Shown here: piece by piece, positions 1 through 11,100 of the stretch
How positions within the stretch are numbered: position 1 is the stretch's first letter
Layout of the letters: every line of letters starts with the position of its first letter
DNA from: Papaver somniferum
Lineage: Eukaryota; Streptophyta; Magnoliopsida; Ranunculales; Papaveraceae
Direction: 5' to 3'
Length of the DNA: 64,000 bases
NCBI RefSeq assembly: GCF_003573695.1
Contig: NC_039363.1
Location: 124,665,302-124,729,301, forward strand
Notes under the pieces: generated by a model
Told to the model about the DNA's origin: nothing
Seen by the model: the letters and a program-made list of their open reading frames with translations, nothing else
Databases searched by the model: none
Position numbers and translations under genes: made by a program

Positions 1-2
1 CA

Positions 3-946
3 CAAAGGATCAAATTGTTCATTTGGAAATCTTTGAATGATGCTTTATTTGTTAACTGTACCCTGTCTAGATACACTAGAAAAGCCTCTTCAAGATGTAT
101 TTTCTGTGAAACAAAGGATGAGACAGTGGAACATCTATTCTTTAAATGTCATTTTGCTAAATCTATTTGAATGTTGCCTCCTTGTCCTTCTCTTCTTTCT
201 GTTCATTCTAATGTCTGTTTTAAGGAACATTTCTTCTCTTGGATGAATGGAGTTGCTTAAGGAATTTTCGTAGAATCTGCAGCAACAAAATGTTGATTTA
301 TATGGAAGGAGAGGTGTAATAGAGTGTTTAGGGATAATACTAGCTCCTCAATTACGACATCCCTCGGTATTCAGAGGCACATTCAGTTTTGGACACCTAG
401 AGCTGAATTTCTTAACCCAAATGTTTTATTTCCAAGGGTGGTAAGCTCATTACACAGTCAACCTCAATGGGTCACTCCAAGTCTAAATGAGTTGAAAGTT
501 AATGTGGATGTTGCTTGGAAGTTGGATGCTAATTCTAATACAGGTGTTGCCATTGTTGTTTGTTGCCATTGTTGTTCGTAATCATGCAGGTACTATGGAA
601 GGAGCAAGAGCAGGACCCAAAAGTACTTCTAGTGCAGAAGAGGCAGAAGCAGTTGCGATTCTAGAAGGAGCCAATTGGGCAAAAAAATCAAAGATATCGA
701 CATTTAGCATTGAAGGAGATTGTAAGAGAGTGGTGGATTACTTGAATGGCACAAGCAACAATTTTTTTTGGCAATGTGAATTTATTCTAAACGAAGCGAA
801 GAAAATTACTACTCAATGCGATACTTTTTTTGGGATTTAAGTATGTTCCAAGGGAAGCTAATAGCGTTGTGGATATTTTAGACAAAGAAGCACATATTAT
901 GCGTAGTGTTAATCGGAGTATTGCTGCTCCTTATTGTATTCGTTAG
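3..946 (+). pseudogene. L1-type LINE 3' remnant: zf-RVT plus RNase H-like domain
   Basis: This is the C-terminal end of a plant L1 LINE polyprotein, in pieces. Reading frame 3 from base 3 gives a zf-RVT pattern (RIKLFIWKSL, then CIFC, ETKDETVEHLFFKC). Further on comes an RNase H-like (RVT_3 type) domain: NVDVAWKLD near 500, a middle part at 580-830, and the typical end KYVPREANSVVD at 841-900 before a stop at 944. The frame breaks inside the domain where a 16-bp tandem duplication (546-561 and 562-577) shifts the frame by one, and it shifts again at about 838. The reverse transcriptase part lies outside the window or is lost. It is clearly non-functional. Identification rests on motif reading only. 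Confidence 0.8.
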
Positions 947-1159
947 TCTTTATTAGTTGATAAATCTAAAGTTGGGACGTTACAACAACCAGCTTTATTT
1001 ATCTCTGACACTAATATTGTAAACCTCTTAGGTGACCAAGTTGGTTAGCTGTTTTTAATGCATCTTCTTTCTACAAAAAAAAAAAAAAACATGTAAACAA
1101 GGAATGAATTTTTATCATAATATTACTCAATCTCAGGTGAAGAAAGAATGAAATAGGAG

Positions 1160-1165
1160 AAAAAA
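1160..1165 (-). terminator. Pol III T-run terminator of the tRNA
   Basis: Six consecutive A on the plus strand give T6 on the minus strand, starting 9 nt past the tRNA 3' end. This is the normal Pol III stop signal and supports the tRNA being transcribable. Confidence 0.65.
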
Positions 1166-1173
1166 CATTATTT

Positions 1174-1245
1174 GGGGCAATCAGAGAATTGAACTCAGGA
1201 CTTCTCGCACCCCAAGCGAGAATCATACCACTAGACCAATTGCCC
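1174..1245 (-). tRNA. tRNA-Pro with GGG anticodon
   Basis: The minus strand folds into a full 72-nt cloverleaf. The 7-bp acceptor stem is GGGCAAT with ATTGCCC and discriminator C. The D-arm is GTCTAGTGGTATGAT, the anticodon stem CTCGC/GCGAG with loop TTGGGGT, the variable loop AAGTC, and the T-arm CTGAG-TTCAATT-CTCTG with one T-T mismatch. Loop position 34 is G, so the anticodon is GGG. The common plant tRNA-Pro of the same body has TGG, with loop TTTGGGT. The acceptor stem keeps perfect pairing. Six T's follow about 9 nt downstream on the same strand, as expected for Pol III. There is no intron and no encoded CCA. It could be a live gene with an unusual anticodon or a recently drifting copy. 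Confidence 0.8.
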
Positions 1246-1597
1246 TTGGATGCTTGAAATCCTAAAAACAAGTAAAAAACGTAGAATCTCTTGCAGGAAA
1301 ATGGGCATGACCTGAATCCTGCTTCTGTCTCTTTGTTCTCAAACTTTTTGACTACATAGTTAGCTGTTAGTTAAGTTCAATCGAGTTACCACAAGGATGA
1401 GTGATATTGATTTACTTGGATAATCAATTTGTAAAACACACATACATAACCCCTAAAGAACTGAAATGAAATAGTGCACACACGAGAGGTAACCTCACAA
1501 CCCCTTTACAGAAAACTAACACAGTAGCAATCCCCCTCCAAAGAGGAGATAAACAAACAGTTTACAACTCTCACTCTCCTCCTTAAACCTACAAGCA
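1246..1597. other. Spacer between tRNA and CAD-like gene
   Basis: I see no gene here. The right part is probably the 3' untranslated and downstream region of the CAD-like gene. It is AT-rich with no repeat I recognise. Confidence 0.4.
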
Positions 1598-3267
1598 CTA
1601 CTCAAGGTCACTGCCAGCAACATCCAGCACAAACCTATATATACCTGACATCATTCCGTTCCATTCTCTCAAATGCCTTGTTCACATGATCCATTTTCAC
1701 ATTCTCTATCATGGATTTCAATCCTTTTTCCACCCAAAAATCTAGTACTTCCTGTGTCTCCACCATGCTTCCTATAAAACTTCCTCCAATCCATTTCTTA
1801 CCTAGATTCAAGTTTGAAGAATTGAATTGTAGAGGTTCTGCAGAAACCCCAACTAACAAGAGCTTCCCATCAAACTTTAGAAGTGAGAGGTAAGCTTCCA
1901 GAGGGTGCACGGCCGGGATTGTGTCGAGAATGTAGTCCAGACTGCCAGCAGCTTTTTCCATCTCGATTGCGTTGGAACTTACTACGAACGCGTCAGCACC
2001 CAGACTTTTAAAAGCTTCATCTTTCTTCTTGTCAGAAGAGCTGATCACTGTTACATGATGTCCCATGGCCTTGGCTATCAGGACACCCATATGACCAACT
2101 CCCCCTAAACCCAAAATCCCCGCAGTGATTCGACTCTTCTTAGATCCGATGAACTGTTTTAATGGACTGTAAGCAGTCACTCCTGCACATAGTAATGGCG
2201 CTGCTTGATCCGCTGCAAGCTTATCAGGTATCCTCACAACGAATCTGAAACATTACGTATGAAAAATTATATTGAATAAAGAGAGCAGTTATACTATTGA
2301 TTTTGATACCAAAACATTACATACTTTTGATGAACAACCATAGCAGAAGCGAACCCTCCCTGGGTTTGCGTTCCATCGTGGTAGATACCATTGTAAGTGA
2401 AGATCATGTTATTGCAGTATTGCTCCGCATTGGAATTGCAGCAAACGCAATCCCCACAAGACCCAACCATACATCCAACTCCTACTAAGTCTCCCACCTT
2501 GAATTTCTCTACTTGGGATCCCAACTCCACCACTTCTCCTACTACCTCATACCTTCACATACATTCGATGAGCAAATGAACAAAGTGAAATATCAAAATT
2601 CAGAAACCAGTACAAATGGTTACAATTGTATGTATGAAAGATGAACAAATGGACGCTGCTTCCCCCCAAAGGTGCATGTATGCATACAAAAGGAATGTCA
2701 TGTCATCCTAGCTTTCACCATAGCCTACTTTTGTGCACTAGGAAAACAGCTACTCCGGGACCTTTGGCTATAGGTACTCAAAACTGCTAATACAAACGCA
2801 TTTTGGTGGCACTAAATAACTCTAATCATGGTTAATCATTAATCGACTTGTGGCTACACTTTTTATAGAACACCCTGAATTTTGTTTTTACGGACCTCTC
2901 TGCTATAATTGGTGGCTTAAATTTCAGTTCATGTATGTAAATGTAAAATACAAACTTAAACAGATAGTTGGTATGGATGAGTAGTAATTACCCTGGAACC
3001 AAAGGGTAATTGGCCATGTGTATCTCATCCCTTATCTGATGAAGATCAGAGTGATCTATTCCACAGTAGAGAACCTTCAGAAAAACATCATCTGGACCTG
3101 TATTCCTGGAGGTATATATTGGTGTCAAAACAAATTTAGAGCGGAAATTCTCGACGAAGTTATCTACGTATTTAGTTTCACAAGTGGCGTACCTTAAATG
3201 AATATGGAGATAGAACTCCTGTTGCGTCTCTTGCAGCCCAACCAGACACCTTTCTCTGAGTATCCAT
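1598..3267 (-). pseudogene. Cinnamyl-alcohol-dehydrogenase-like MDR reductase, frameshifted C-terminus, two zinc ligands changed
   Basis: This is a zinc-type alcohol dehydrogenase of the plant CAD family, in four exons on the minus strand: 3267-3182, 3105-2992, 2552-2325 and 2244-1598. The start MDTQRKVSGWAARD matches the family. The intron 1 donor is uncertain; TT|GTGAAA at 3182 keeps frame, adding residues V-R-H-L. Structural zinc cysteines are kept (C99, C102, C105, C113), as are the Rossmann motif GLGGVG (188-193) and the NADPH-type SSSDKK. The catalytic zinc site is not: the usual CGxCH reads CGIDH (Asp46) and PGHE reads PGYE (Tyr68); only Cys162 remains. Near the end, the expected V-R-Y-R-F is broken by four extra bases in a TATATA run, giving a stop at 1635-1637. 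The old frame continues to a stop at 1598-1600. Without the insertion the length (about 356 aa) is normal for the family. The product is either a dead gene or a protein about 11 residues short. A zinc-less CAD-like reductase is known in Catharanthus (DPAS). Confidence 0.8.
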
Positions 3268-3405
3268 TTCATTACCTCCTTTCGACATTGATTAATTGTA
3301 TGCAGATTAGAGAACTTCTTGTTTAGTTATAAGATTGCAATTGATTAGTAAAGAATATATTTATTTTTTTTATCTTTCTGTACTTGATCATCTCAAATAT
3401 CTAGC

Positions 3406-3414
3406 TATATATAT
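3406..3414 (-). promoter_or_regulatory. Candidate TATA box of the CAD-like gene
   Basis: A TATATATAG run on the minus strand lies about 140 bp upstream of the predicted ATG at 3267, a normal distance for a plant TATA box with a short leader. There is no other support. Confidence 0.4.
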
Positions 3415-4374
3415 GGGATAGTCGGTCCATTGCACTATTGGCAGGTTCTGTGAACCTAATTATTCAAAATTTAAATTAGCGTCTGCTAATCAACTAGTAT
3501 TAAATTGAATAATCCATATATCATTCAACAGTGGACCAGTTATTAAGAAGCTTTTACCTTTAATCCATGGTTGCTAAAGTTGATACAACCAATGCGGACA
3601 TAAATCTCTGTTATGGTAGTACAAGATGAATCAAATGTCACAACAAAATAGAGTAACAAATATGGCAGTTTCTTGACTAATATTTTGGACAATGCCTCAC
3701 GTACGATCACATAAAAGAGTTGGTGATTAATTTGTTTTTCTTACGTCACTGGATAGCTCAGCAATGTTTTCCACCTCTAGCAATATCTCTGAGATCATTT
3801 GACCCCTGGAACACTGAAGTAGAAAAGCATTAACAACAGTAGAAACGAATCATTGGATCTGGGTTCAGCAACACAACCAAACATCTGACTCAACTTTTTC
3901 ATATCAGGATTGATGCGCAATTTTTTTCTTGGCTTCTTTGCATGTAGACCTGCATGCCGTCACAACAGCTACAGGCAAAGAACCTCACTCCCAGGGACAG
4001 TTGCGCATGGAGCTGTCATTGGATTATTGTGATTCAAAACATTTCCCTTCTGAAAAAACAGCCATTTGGGTTGCGTTATTAGTTTTCTTGCAAAGGGAGT
4101 TTGACTCCTTGGAACTGTTAAGGCCGTGTCATCATATACATCCATCCATGTTTTTCTTTTTCGTTAAGGGCTGTCGTTAATTTGGCGGCGATTTTGAACA
4201 ATTGTGGATATTGGCATCCTATCCGATCTTATATGGCACCTTCCGTAGAAAATTGCAGTTTGAATTTCACTATTCAATCAACGGTATACATTTGGCTGTG
4301 CTGTTCTCGTTGACATTGAATGCTACTTACATGTGACACCAAATTTCATGAGAGGGATGTCTATCAAACTAACT
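3415..4374. other. Upstream region without recognised gene
   Basis: This is AT-rich sequence. An 83-codon open frame at 3929-4180 has no recognisable domain and no codon pattern that convinces me. The first few hundred bases may hold promoter elements of the CAD-like gene. Confidence 0.4.
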
Positions 4375-4490
4375 TTCAGAATAAAGAGTGAATCCGAACA
4401 GCTTTTTTGGAAAAGTTTACATTGCAATTTTGGAATGCATACCACTGAGTGTGATAGATTGGACCACATTTTATTGCGCTGTAACCCTTT
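4375..4490 (+). pseudogene. Possible degenerate zf-RVT fragment of a LINE
   Basis: The plus strand reads FRIKSESEQLFWKSLHC and then CDRLDHILLRCNP, which resembles the L1 zf-RVT pattern (RIK..FWK..., C...D..DHIL..C). It is short and has no neighbouring RT or RNase H, so it is only a weak suggestion. Confidence 0.25.
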
Positions 4491-5174
4491 GTGAATTTAT
4501 TCGAATATACTCGCTCTAAGATGGTGACTTTGATCACGATTTCAGCTTGTTTCACTGAATTTTCCTACCATCTGTTCTTTCCCATCAATTTCTCCAGCAG
4601 CATAAATAAGTACACGTGTGCCAGAAAAAATTTGCGATTTTTCTTCTTACTGCAATCGACATCAGGCAAACATTTCCCGGGTATAAACATTAATTGCAAT
4701 TACATGCATTTAGTATGTGCTTATAAAGATATTATTTCTCTCCTTTGACATAATTGAAAAAAGAGTTGGCGTGCAGGTAGAGCAAACACAGCTGTATGAG
4801 TCTTATCAGTAGAAGAATAGAACGCAAGTGTGCAGCAGGTGCTTGTGGTAATGAATGAAAAAGGTCGAAAGAGAGTGAATGACAAGACGAACAGAAGAAG
4901 AAGGATCACATTGAGCACTGGGGCAGTGAAAAGATTGAGTTATCTTGACATTGTGAATCAAATATGATAATCGTGTTCGTTTAATATTCAAGAGATTTAA
5001 ATGACAATCGACAGCAATATTGCATCAAAAAAGAGATAAGATTTTTTTTAGCTCTTTCGATTTGTCTGGGTATGAGTGGCAAATTTAAAAAAAAATTCTT
5101 TATTTATTTACAGTGATTTTTTTTGCCTTATTGAGTTTATGTTACCTAAAAACTAGGGATATGCTTCTTGATCC

Positions 5175-5876
5175 TAGGGATGGCCATTTGCCCCACCCAA
5201 AACCATCCTCGTGTGTAACCGTCCCGTTCAGGTAGGTTTTACCCACATAAATGGAGATGAGACCGGGTATGGGTAATGCCCGAAAACTAAGCTACGGGGA
5301 TGATGTGGGGATGGGATTTAAGGTCCCCGCCCCATATCTTTCACAAGTTAGGGGTTTAGACTTTTATGCAACAATGTGTATAATTTTTATACTTCCACCA
5401 CTTAGTCGAGCTTTCTTTCATTTATCATATTCTCGATCATTCTTGTACATTCATCACTTTCCTTCTTTTCTTTTTGTGATAAAACATATTCTCTAAAAGT
5501 TAAAATAGAGAAAATGAAGCAGATAATGAAATGGTTAACGTGGACGAAGACAGAACGGGACAGGAAAAAACAGAAAAACTAATGAGTCATTAACAGATTC
5601 TTTTGTTCACTTTAAGATAAATTACTGAATTTAAGATTCCAGAATGCGTCGTTCTTACGTTATTATTTTTGTTTGAATCCTGTTTAAGTTTTGATTATAA
5701 TCAAATTTATGTATTAACTCAGTGTTACGGGTAACTCATGGAAAACCCGCCCCATATGAGTATTCCCCATACCTGCCCCGCCCCAATTCATATGAATAAC
5801 GGGGCAGGGATGGGTATTTTTTTTACGAACGGGACAGTGATTGGGATTTACACTACCCGCCCCATGACCATCCCTA
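5175..5876. mobile_element. Non-autonomous hAT-type MITE with 8-bp TSD
   Basis: This 702-bp element has terminal inverted repeats TAGGGATGGCCAT and, on the other strand, TAGGGATGGTCAT (12 of 13 match). It is flanked by the perfect 8-bp direct repeat CTTGATCC (5167-5174 and 5877-5884). An 8-bp duplication and TAGGGATG ends are typical of plant hAT (Ac-like) elements. The subterminal regions are rich in CCCGCCCC/GGGCGGG-like words on both sides. There is no transposase frame inside; the 81-codon ORF at 5251-5496 is not hAT-like. The middle (5500-5700) is plain AT-rich sequence. It must have been mobilised by an enzyme made elsewhere. Confidence 0.88.
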
Positions 5877-5884
5877 CTTGATCC

Positions 5885-6796
5885 AAGTTGAAAATCCCAT
5901 CATCTAAAAAAGTAACACACATCCACTAGAGAACAAAGTCGAGAATCCAAATTCAGAGGGTAATTGTTGTGTTTTCCAATGGGTTCTTCAGTTTTGAAAT
6001 TTTGATTGATTAGTTTCCACTAGTGCGTGTCACTGTAGTCTGCTGCTGTATGGCCGAGTAATCACTACTCTCGTTCATCCATAATTGAAGAAAAAGACGT
6101 TTTTCCATTTTTCCCTCCTTTACCTATATTTCTGTTTCCTTTATTACATTGGTTTTTCTGTTTTCGAGTTTTATAATTCAACAATGGCCTATTGTTCATT
6201 TCATAAGAATCAGTGTCCCATTAGGAGTCCTAAAGGCTAAATCCCACAAACAGAAATGAATACTACCCCCATTTTTAATCTTGTTCTCAATTCAAAAAAA
6301 CAGGAATTTAAATAAGGCTGATTAAAATTTAAACTTGAATTGAAATTCCTTTTAGGATTTTTCTTCTAAAAATTTAATGAACTAAAGAAGAAAAAGAAGT
6401 TCAGTCATTTGGGTTCAAAAACTAATGAATTGAAATTGTCTAATTTGATGGTTCATGAACAAAACCCATTGGTTCATTTGCAATCGTTCTCGATTCTTAC
6501 TTCTTCTTTCTTTTTTTTGAATTTTTTTGAATTTTTTCTTCTTCCTAATAATAACAATAACGGTTGATCTCAGACTAGTGATTCTCTTCGTCTTCCTTGA
6601 TCTTCTCTTCTTTTTCTGTACAATGCCCAAAATTATTTGTATAAAAAAACAGAAGGAAATGAAAAAACAAGATCGGTTTTTTACTTCTTCCTTCATCCAT
6701 CTCTATCTACTTTTCTTCCTCTTCTTCTCCTTCTCCATCTTCAACTAATTCATCTTCTGATTCTGAAATCAGCGATTCAATGATTCATTTGGACTA
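5885..6796. other. Downstream flank of the MYB gene
   Basis: No gene is visible. The part next to 6797 will contain the MYB 3' UTR. The pyrimidine-rich stretch at 6500-6750 is low-complexity and gives spurious open frames on both strands. Confidence 0.4.
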
Positions 6797-7876
6797 CTAC
6801 TCGATCTTACTAATACCCATACGCTTCACAACAGCGTTACGAATCCCATCAGCAGCTTGTAAACAGATTCCACCCTGTTCAAGTCCAGACATATAATTCC
6901 TAACTTCATTCTTAATCATATCTTGCATCACAGATAAAAACTCAGGACTAAATGGTACAAAAGGTTTCTCAGCAGGAGGATGAATTGAGAACGAATTAGG
7001 AAACTGTGGATTCTGATGATTCAGAACCATATGTTGTGGTACAAACTGTTGCATTTGGGGTAATGGTGGAAGAAGTGGTAATAACTGAGTATTAGTAGCA
7101 GGAGTAGGAGGTGGTGGTTGAGGTAGGGGTAGGGGTGTTTGTAATTGTGGTGGAGATGATGATCTAACTACAGGATTAGATCTAACAGGATGATTTTGAT
7201 TTTGATTTGGACCATCAGATGATGATGAATCAGTAATTGTTCCTGGTAATGATAGACAGAGATTGAGAGAAGTCTGCAAATCATTATTAGAAGATTTTTC
7301 TGGAGTAGGTAAAACCCCAGAAGCAGCAGGAGTTCTAGGAACAGGGCGATAAACATGAGGGGGAGAAGAAGAAAGAAAAGGATGACTAGAATCACTGAAA
7401 TCAGATCCAGTTGGACTACTAGGATTAAAATAGATACCAGAAATTGTTTTACCAGTAATTCCACCACTAGCAGATCTTTTCAGAGGCTGTTCCTGAGGCT
7501 CTTGATCTTCATTATCCGATGAAATCGAACAACATTTTCTTTTCAAAGTCGAATTCCAATGATTCTTAATAGCATTATCAGTTCTTCCGGATAACAATCT
7601 AGCTATTGTCGCCCATTTATTCCCAAACTTTGCATGAGCTTGAATAATCTTCTCATCTTCTGCACTACTGAAAGCACGATGCTCTACCTGTGGTGATAAT
7701 TGATTACACCATCTTAGCCTACATGATTTTCCTGATCTCCCTGGTATTGATTTGCTTATCAATGACCAATTTCTTGCTCCATGTTTTGTCACCAATCTTT
7801 GTAACAAATCATCTTCTTCTGGACTCCATGGCCCTTTTATCCGATCCAAATCTTTCCTAGATGATGATGATGCCAT
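6797..7876 (-). CDS. R2R3-MYB transcription factor, subgroup 22 (MYB44/70/73/77-like)
   Basis: This is an intact 359-aa intronless frame. R2 (about residues 12-61) begins [16 protein letters not shown] and R3 (about 64-113) runs to [18 protein letters not shown], with the usual tryptophans and Phe in place of the first R3 Trp ([12 protein letters not shown]). [16 protein letters not shown] is diagnostic of subgroup 22. After the DNA-binding part come the group motifs [11 protein letters not shown] and VYRPVPR, then a leucine-rich LNLCLSLPG that looks like an EAR-type repression motif. There is a Pro/Gln-rich stretch and a conserved-looking C-terminal helix ([18 protein letters not shown]). 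Intronless structure and length are normal for this subgroup, whose Arabidopsis members act in the nucleus in abscisic-acid, stress, auxin and senescence responses. A TATA box lies 147 bp upstream and a palindromic MYB-site cluster about 210 bp upstream. It is the only clearly intact host protein gene here. Confidence 0.95.
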   Translation of the reverse strand: MASSSSRKDLDRIKGPWSPEEDDLLQRLVTKHGARNWSLISKSIPGRSGKSCRLRWCNQLSPQVEHRAFSSAEDEKIIQAHAKFGNKWATIARLLSGRTDNAIKNHWNSTLKRKCCSISSDNEDQEPQEQPLKRSASGGITGKTISGIYFNPSSPTGSDFSDSSHPFLSSSPPHVYRPVPRTPAASGVLPTPEKSSNNDLQTSLNLCLSLPGTITDSSSSDGPNQNQNHPVRSNPVVRSSSPPQLQTPLPLPQPPPPTPATNTQLLPLLPPLPQMQQFVPQHMVLNHQNPQFPNSFSIHPPAEKPFVPFSPEFLSVMQDMIKNEVRNYMSGLEQGGICLQAADGIRNAVVKRMGISKIE

Positions 7877-8022
7877 TGCTTAAATTTTACAAAACAAAAA
7901 TAAAACAATTTTTACAAACAAAAACCCTAAAACCTAAATTTTTTTTTTGTTTTTTCAGTTTTTCTTCTTGAAGAAGATCAAGAGAGAATAGAGTGGCGAA
8001 GGAGAAGGAAGAGCCTCCCTTC

Positions 8023-8029
8023 TTTTATA
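8023..8029 (-). promoter_or_regulatory. TATA box of the MYB gene
   Basis: TATAAAA on the minus strand lies 147 bp before the MYB ATG, which predicts a leader of roughly 115-120 nt. The leader includes a long T-rich run at 7940-7970. Confidence 0.65.
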
Positions 8030-8081
8030 TGAGAGGAGATGAGTGGAGGGTTTTTATTAACGGAAATAAGGATAGGTATGA

Positions 8082-8107
8082 CCGGTTATACCAGTTGTTA
8101 TAACCGG
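8082..8107. promoter_or_regulatory. Palindromic MYB-site hairpin in MYB promoter
   Basis: CCGGTTATA (8082-8090) and its exact reverse complement TATAACCGG (8099-8107) flank an 8-nt loop CCAGTTGT, which itself holds a CNGTT-type MYB core. Further TAAC words lie nearby (TTAACGG near 8058, TTAACCC near 8112). R2R3-MYBs bind AACNG/CNGTT cores, so this may be an autoregulatory element. That role is inferred, not shown. Confidence 0.45.
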
Positions 8108-11100
8108 CAATTAACCCCCTTTAAAAGATTTTCCAGAAAGCACCGTTTCTTCGAATTCAGTCGGTTTTACTTGTATACAGCTGTTTTAAGACACGCGTAT
8201 TCTCTTCACTGAAGGCAAAAAAGACCAAATTTAATTAAATTTAAATATTTTCTCCTCACATCTCATTTTATTCATAGATACTTTCTAAAAAATTTAGTTA
8301 GTTTTAGATATCGCGTGTGAATATATATTTAAAGTTCTCGTGATAAATTACGATATTTCAGAAGTTAGGAAGAGATTTTTGACTAAGCCAGGCTGGAGAG
8401 CATTGTCGTAACAATCAGAAGAAAAAGTTTTATCTTATTTTAGGGTTTGCTTTATAGTATGGTCCTCCTATGAGATTAGAATGCCACATCACTGATCAAA
8501 TCATTAATACGATGCCCGAGGAATATCGGATGGTCTACAACTTAGAGGATGATGACATTCTTTCTTTCCTTTTCTAAAGGATCATAATAAGGTTCGCAGG
8601 GAATATGCTGAGCTGGATAATAACGACAAACTCGGTCGCTGAATCGGAGGGCGGATCATTACTTGCCATCCTGTCAGTTCAGTCTGCCACCTGAACAAAC
8701 AGTCTAACGGCCTTCTGTTTCTTCATTTACCTCCACCTCCTCTAACCGGTCACTCCGAATCGACTTCCCATTGTAAACTTGTACCAATCTCAACCGTCTC
8801 CTCCGGTTACCCGTTCTCCCCACGGTCACTCAAGAGTTTCGCGGTACCTTCGTATTTCGTCTTTGTATGCTTGATAAAAAAAAAGAAACGAATTTAAAAT
8901 ACAGCAGGGGAGATGTGATAGTCGGATTTTAGGATTAGAGTTTTGAACTAAAACACGTCATTAATTAGATTTATTATTAAAAAAGGTACTGAAAAATTAA
9001 GGAATAATAGTAATAAATTACAAAACATATAGAGGGAGGAGGAGGAGTAAGTGGGGGAGGGCAATAATAAATGTAAAGATTTTGCATAAAAATGGATCCG
9101 TATCTATATTCTGTTACTCGTACGCCGTACCTACTACCTAACGCCTGTTTTTAATTTTGTTTGTTGGGTATGGGATAAACAAGTATTCAAATATTTATTC
9201 AATACTTTGACTAGTGTGTATCCTCCGTATTCCTATATCAACCCCCTAGTTTTTTGGTTCCCTATATACACATCAACTGACTCGGACGATTCGATTTCTA
9301 GCTCAGTCGGTAAAAAATATCAGCACCGTCGCGAGAATTGGATGGGGTGCGCAACTAATAATAACGGCCAGTAAATTTAGGTGTGGCCTACTAGGATTTC
9401 TCTACAGCTGAAAATTCAATGAAATAGGGGTACAAAACAGTAAATTCGAGTAAAGGTTTTGTTTTTTAAAATAAAACAAAAAGGAAAAAACAGAAAAAAC
9501 GGAAAAGTGAAAAAGAAAACAAGTAAAGAATGCGAGATATGGGGGATCGTACTTTCAGCGACCGTTACTGTTGGACAGTTGTCACACATTAGTGTTACAG
9601 AGAACATAGACTCTCTCTATATGGCATCTTCAACTTTGCCCCACTTTAACCTCTTTTGTTTTCTGTGTCTTCTTAAGGGACACGTGGGAGATCTTTGATC
9701 TAACACCAGAAACTTATCAGGTTATAATTCCACTTAAGCATAAACTTATCATCATGTGGTGCATAATTATGTTTTTCTGTGGTGTATATGCCTCAACCTG
9801 GCTTGGCCCGGGCTCTGGTCTGGTGAACAATCATTTTTGGAAAAGATGCGTCCTGTTTCCACATGTATCCGAATCTCCTCATGAATCAGAAATGTGTTCA
9901 ATGCATTCGTTAAATCACAACATGCGTATAAATGTTCCATTTTGGATCTTTCTTTTCTTTTTTTGGTATTTATAGCTCTTATGGAGTGATTTATTTCATG
10001 TAATAATTGTAGATCGATCACTTGTTTCATTTTCGCTGCATATTCATTTATTGACAGGTCATTTAATTTTTCACTTCGTTGTCATCGGTTGGTAACTTGG
10101 TACTGGTGCGTTCGCAAATGAAGCTTTAGTGGCGGGCTCACGTGCACACATCCATGCACGGTGGAAATCAGGGAATATAGAGATGGATTTATTTTTAATT
10201 GTTTTCTGAATCCTTTGATAAGAAAACCTTAGAGCTACAACCTTATCTATACCTTAATCAATCCAGTTAGTGAGGCAGACGTGTATTATATAGTACTTGG
10301 CGTGGAGGGTCTTCCTAACCAACAAACAATCAACCACCCAAACCGTGTCTCTTGCATTTATCTCAATTTTCAATTTAGCCTTCCTCTTCATTTAAAAGCC
10401 GGTTTAGCTGACAACAAAAATTTGATTAATAATGTTAAATCGTGTGCGTAATCCTACACTAAACATAGTTTAAGGGAAAGAAGAATTTTTGTGTAAGTAG
10501 AAGACTAGATCAAGAATTAAAGCAAGTGACAGGGTGAATAATCTCACATGGTGAGGCAATTTCTTGGTTATTTCCTCGCATTTGTGTAGTTGATGATTAA
10601 ACTGTTAATTATTGGCTCAGCATTTCAAGCTTTTAGCAGCGTCAATAATATTTAATTGTCCATAATGAAAAGGAGTAAGTAAGAAAACTGGGATCTTTGC
10701 TTCCCCAGGACACTAGTACTGCCGATTGCTGCATCTTTAGTGTTCGCACGAGGCTCCCAACTTCCAAGTCCTAAGTCCTAATGTTAAAGATAAAAATAAA
10801 ATAAAATAGGGAATTTAGGATTTTGATTTCAAATAAACCAATGGCTAAATCAATTAAGGCTCCTCGATTAAGCTCTTTCATTTCTTTTCTTTCTTTTTGC
10901 CGTTAGTCTAAAAAGCTTGATTATAGTTTACAGTTTAGGGCTGCTCGAGGCTCATGTGACCAGATTAGTTTATCAGTTTAGCTGCCTCACTCCTGTATTC
11001 AGTGTCCTTCGTTCAAAATCAATAGTAAAATATCAATGCATTCATCTAGATCATATTCAAAGTGAAGTAAATGAGCTGAATATAAGCTCAGAATGGCCAG

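Noticed and set aside
7168..7467. A 99-codon open frame overlapping the MYB gene
   Set aside because: It is an out-of-frame shadow of the Ser/Pro-rich part of the MYB coding sequence.
9299..9345. A tRNA or SINE starting with CTAGCTCAGTCGGTA
   Set aside because: No B box or cloverleaf can be formed downstream; only the D-arm-like string is present.
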